Shown here one piece after another: positions 61,777 to 64,000 of a stretch of 64,000 nucleotides of DNA; the first letter of the stretch is position 1; every line of letters starts with the position of its first letter. The stretch comes from Knoellia sp. S7-12 (GTDB lineage: Bacteria > Actinomycetota > Actinomycetes > Actinomycetales > Dermatophilaceae), in the NCBI RefSeq assembly GCF_040518285.1, contig NZ_CP155449.1:3658001-3722000 (forward strand), given 5' to 3'. A program made the translations under genes and the position numbers. The notes beneath the pieces are model-generated. The model made no database searches, had not been told where the DNA came from, and saw only the letters and a program-made list of their open reading frames with translations.

Positions 61777-62679
61777 TCAGCCGCGGGCAAGGAGCCCGGC
61801 GATGGCGGAGTGGCCTGCGAGCTGTCCACCGGCCGATGCCATGACGACCGAGGCCATCGGCATCGGGAACGCCGCCAGATGGGCGAGGTCACCACCAGCT
61901 GTCACTCCGGGCACGCTCGTGCGACCGAACTCGTCGATCCGCACGGCCCCTGACGGATTGAGATCAAGGCCCAACTGCTCGGCAAATGGCGCGGATTGGT
62001 GCAGGGTCGGCACGACGAAGAGCACGGCAACGTCTTCGGTCGAACCGTCGTCGAGCGTCACCCGCAGTCCATCACCAACGCGCTCGACAGCAGCCATCCG
62101 GGCGTCGACGACAGGCACATCGAGGGTGACGCCCTCAGGCACGTCCTGGCCCTCCGCGAAGACGACGAACTCACCCGCGACCGGTCCCATCAGCGCCGTG
62201 TAGTTGCCCGCCGCAGCCGCGCCGATGATGCCGATCCGCTGACCCGCGAACTCGAACGCGTGGCAGAACGGGCACTGCGCCGCAAGGTCTCCCCAGATTT
62301 CCTGAAGACCCGGGATGAGCGGAAGCTCGTCGCGGACACCGGTGGCGAGCACCACGGCATACGCCGAAAGAACGTCACCACTCGCGAGGGTGAGACGGAA
62401 GTCGTCGCCGTCGCGCTCGATCGTCTCGACGCGCTCTTCGCGAACCGAGACGGTGTCGTATGCCGTGAGCTCACGTCGTCCGGCCGCGCGGAAGTCTGCG
62501 GGTGGGGTGCCGTCGTGGGTGAGCACGTTGTGCATGTGGCTCACGGTGGCGTTGCGGTAGGTGCCGTCGTCGAAGAGCGTGACCTGGCGGCGGACGCGCC
62601 CGGCCGTGAGAGCGGCCTGGAGTCCGGCGGGGCCGCCGCCGATGATCGCGATGTCGGTGTGCTGATGTGAAGTCGTCAT
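61777..62679 (-). CDS. NAD(P)/FAD-dependent oxidoreductase, thioredoxin-reductase-like
   Basis: This 300-residue flavoprotein has FAD motif IAIIGGGPAGLQAALTAGR, NAD(P) motif RIGIIGAAAAGNYTALMG, the CPFC pair in AAQCPFCHAFEF (compare CPYCHGWE of this subfamily, not the CATC of true TrxR), and the closing AGGDLAHLAAFPMPMASVVMASAGG. It probably reduces a disulfide or small molecule rather than thioredoxin. ATG 62679 lies seven bases after a -10-like hexamer, so a leaderless transcript is likely. A 20-bp palindrome occupies its promoter spacer. Confidence 0.9.
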   Translation of the reverse strand: MTTSHQHTDIAIIGGGPAGLQAALTAGRVRRQVTLFDDGTYRNATVSHMHNVLTHDGTPPADFRAAGRRELTAYDTVSVREERVETIERDGDDFRLTLASGDVLSAYAVVLATGVRDELPLIPGLQEIWGDLAAQCPFCHAFEFAGQRIGIIGAAAAGNYTALMGPVAGEFVVFAEGQDVPEGVTLDVPVVDARMAAVERVGDGLRVTLDDGSTEDVAVLFVVPTLHQSAPFAEQLGLDLNPSGAVRIDEFGRTSVPGVTAGGDLAHLAAFPMPMASVVMASAGGQLAGHSAIAGLLARG

Positions 62680-62685
62680 GATCCG

Positions 62686-62716
62686 ATGCTGAACCTTCAG
62701 GTTGACCTGAAGGCAA
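62686..62716 (-). promoter_or_regulatory. Candidate MerR-type promoter with 19-bp spacer and 20-bp palindrome
   Basis: Read on the minus strand, TTGCCT (62716-62711) and CAGCAT (62691-62686) are separated by 19 bp, the long spacer typical of MerR-family promoters. Centred on the upstream part of that spacer is the perfect palindrome CCTTCAGGTTGACCTGAAGG (62694-62713), similar in form to SoxR/CueR-type sites. It drives the flavoprotein gene. No MerR-family gene other than hspR is in the window. Confidence 0.6.
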
Positions 62717-62752
62717 GCCGGAAATTCTGTGGCACTCTCCGGAGCCAGCATA

Positions 62753-62770
62753 TATCTTGATGTCAAGATA
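62753..62770. promoter_or_regulatory. Palindrome before MFS gene, MarR-like operator
   Basis: TATCTTGA-TG-TCAAGATA has eight-base perfect arms around a two-base centre. It lies 17 bases before the MFS GTG and just before its GGAGG (62776-62780). ATCTTGA/TCAAGAT arms are typical of MarR-family operators. Its sequence is unrelated to the palindrome 40 bases away, so the two divergent genes appear to answer to different regulators. Confidence 0.65.
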
Positions 62771-62786
62771 CTTTTGGAGGGTACTT

Positions 62787-64000
62787 GTGGTGACCAAATG
62801 GTGGCGGTCGATCGTTCCGCCTACAAAGCTCGAGCGCGACCTGGCGGTGCAGAGCGTGCTCTCGGCGTTCGCGACCGGGTCCTTCCTCACAGGAACGGCG
62901 GTCTTCTTCACCCAGATCGTCGGCCTCACCGGAGCGCAGGTCGGGCTCGGAATGTCGATCGCGGCCGCCGTGACCCTGGCCCTGTCCATGCCGCTGGGGC
63001 GGCTGACCGACGTCGTGGGAGCCAAGAAGCTGTGGGTGGCGAGCGCGATCGTGGAGGCGCTGCTCTATGTCGCCTGGCCGCTGGTGAGCGGGTTCGTGGC
63101 CTTCGTGGTGCTGTTGGCGGTGCTTGCCTCCGTGGAGAACGCCGGACGGTCGGCGCGCAACGTCTATCGGATCGAGGTCTTCCCCCGCGAGACGCGAGTG
63201 CGGGCCCTGGCCTATCAGCGGGCAGCGCGCAACGTCGGCTACACCCTCGGCGCCGGAACCGCTGGCGTGGCGCTGGGCATCGGCTCCCGTGAAGCGATCA
63301 TCGCCGTCCCGTTGATCACGGCTGCGCTGCTCGTCATCAACTCCGTGATGGTCTCGTTCCTCCCGGCCATCCAACGCTCGGCCCATGCGGCGGCCGGGTC
63401 GGAGGGACATGTGTCACCGGCCGCGCTCAAGAACGTGGGCTTCGTCGGCCTCGCCATCTGCAACGGCGTGCTCCAGTCCAACCAGGTGCTGCTCAACGTC
63501 GTCGTGCCTCTGTGGCTCGTCGAGCAGACGGATGCCCCTCGGGCCCTGCTGGCGTGGCTCTTTGGAACCAACACTGTGCTGGCCGTCTTGCTCCAGGTGC
63601 GGGCGTCGCGTGGGGCGGAAACGGTGAATGGGTCGCTGCGCGCCGTGAATCTTTCGGGTCTGGCTTTTGTCCTGTCGTGCGCCGTCATCAGCGTCACCCA
63701 CGAGACGATCGGCTGGGTGTCGATCGTGCTCATTTGGATCGGCCACATCACCATCACCGGCGCCGAACTGTGGCAATCGGCGGCCGACTGGGGCTTCACC
63801 TCGGAGCTGTCAGACCCGCGTCGACTCGGTGACTACCAGGGCGTCTGGGGTCTGGGCTACCAGATCCAGCCAATTATCTTCCCCGCGCTCTACACGTTCC
63901 TTGCGCTGTCGTGGGGGCCGCCTGGATGGGCCGTCATCGCGGTCATCGCCGTGACCGCAGCCGTGCTGTCCCACCCCGCGGCCAGAGCTGCCGAACGCCA
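62787..64000 (+). CDS. MFS transporter, truncated by the window edge
   Basis: The frame is open from GTG 62787 (a second GTG follows) to the last base, 404 codons with no stop. GGAGG lies six bases upstream. Segments read VQSVLSAFATGSFLTGTAVFF, LGMSIAAAVTLALSMPLGRLTDVVGAKKLW (loop-2 MFS motif), NVGYTLGAGTAGVALGIG and WVSIVLIWIGHITITGAELWQ. About ten to eleven membrane segments are visible, so only the C-terminus is missing. It is a drug-efflux-like MFS protein, with the MarR-like palindrome immediately upstream. Substrate unknown. Confidence 0.85.
   Translation, partial: MVTKWWRSIVPPTKLERDLAVQSVLSAFATGSFLTGTAVFFTQIVGLTGAQVGLGMSIAAAVTLALSMPLGRLTDVVGAKKLWVASAIVEALLYVAWPLVSGFVAFVVLLAVLASVENAGRSARNVYRIEVFPRETRVRALAYQRAARNVGYTLGAGTAGVALGIGSREAIIAVPLITAALLVINSVMVSFLPAIQRSAHAAAGSEGHVSPAALKNVGFVGLAICNGVLQSNQVLLNVVVPLWLVEQTDAPRALLAWLFGTNTVLAVLLQVRASRGAETVNGSLRAVNLSGLAFVLSCAVISVTHETIGWVSIVLIWIGHITITGAELWQSAADWGFTSELSDPRRLGDYQGVWGLGYQIQPIIFPALYTFLALSWGPPGWAVIAVIAVTAAVLSHPAARAAER

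Overview
The window is about 68% G+C and densely coded, with many GTG starts and many 4-base ATGA/GTGA stop/start overlaps. It carries actinobacterial signatures: HspR/HAIR control of dnaK and clpB, an lprG-P55 lipoprotein/efflux pair, a DUF222 (13E12-type) HNH protein and an actinobacterial-type LexA box. The likely source is the chromosome of a high-GC actinobacterium. The gene mix suggests Micrococcales, perhaps Intrasporangiaceae, but that placement is inference. I found no rRNA, tRNA, CRISPR array, insertion sequence or phage genes. No gene-free stretch exceeds 300 bases; the longest are about 200-240 bases.

Layout. 0-5.4 kb: an AIM24-like protein, then an ABC-2 exporter co-transcribed with a NarL-type two-component system. 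5.4-11.7 kb: a divergent MFS/ArsR-type pair with twin palindromic operators, a META-domain protein, the DUF222-HNH gene with its LexA box, an FHA/LemA pair, pyrE and a cupin. 11.7-22.6 kb: a uronate-catabolic locus. kduI-kduD-iclR-eda lie on the minus strand. Opposite them are a lipoprotein-dependent sugar ABC importer, an unrecognised 895-residue alpha-toroid-like protein, a GH88/GH105 unsaturated uronyl hydrolase and a PfkB-type KDG kinase. Together they would import an unsaturated uronyl oligosaccharide, cut it in the cytoplasm, and take the uronate through 5-keto-4-deoxyuronate, KDG and KDPG to pyruvate and glyceraldehyde-3-phosphate.

22.6-42.4 kb: housekeeping and envelope genes: xthA, a hydrolase, an exported S51 peptidase, an ECF sigma factor with a membrane partner, a Cu/Zn SOD-like exported protein, P55/LprG, clpB, an LCP ligase, two divergent SGNH hydrolases, an exported glycerophosphodiesterase, and a gluconate kinase/permease/regulator group. 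42.5-46.5 kb: the mmsA-mmsB-chvE monosaccharide importer behind a ROK-like palindrome. 46.7-51.3 kb: an RraB-like gene and the dnaK-grpE-dnaJ-hspR operon with two HAIR elements. 51.4-64 kb: SDRs, an XRE/MFS/SDR efflux group, a four-gene cassette of unknown membrane proteins, a PepSY protein, a frameshifted VOC protein, and a flavoprotein/MFS pair separated by two unlike palindromic operators. The last MFS gene runs off the right edge.

The most unusual signal is not a gene. The word CGGCATAC/GTATGCCG occurs about 47 times on the two strands together, where base composition predicts two or three. It appears in several reading frames and in intergenic DNA, and it recruits rare ATA codons, which points to selection on the DNA word itself.
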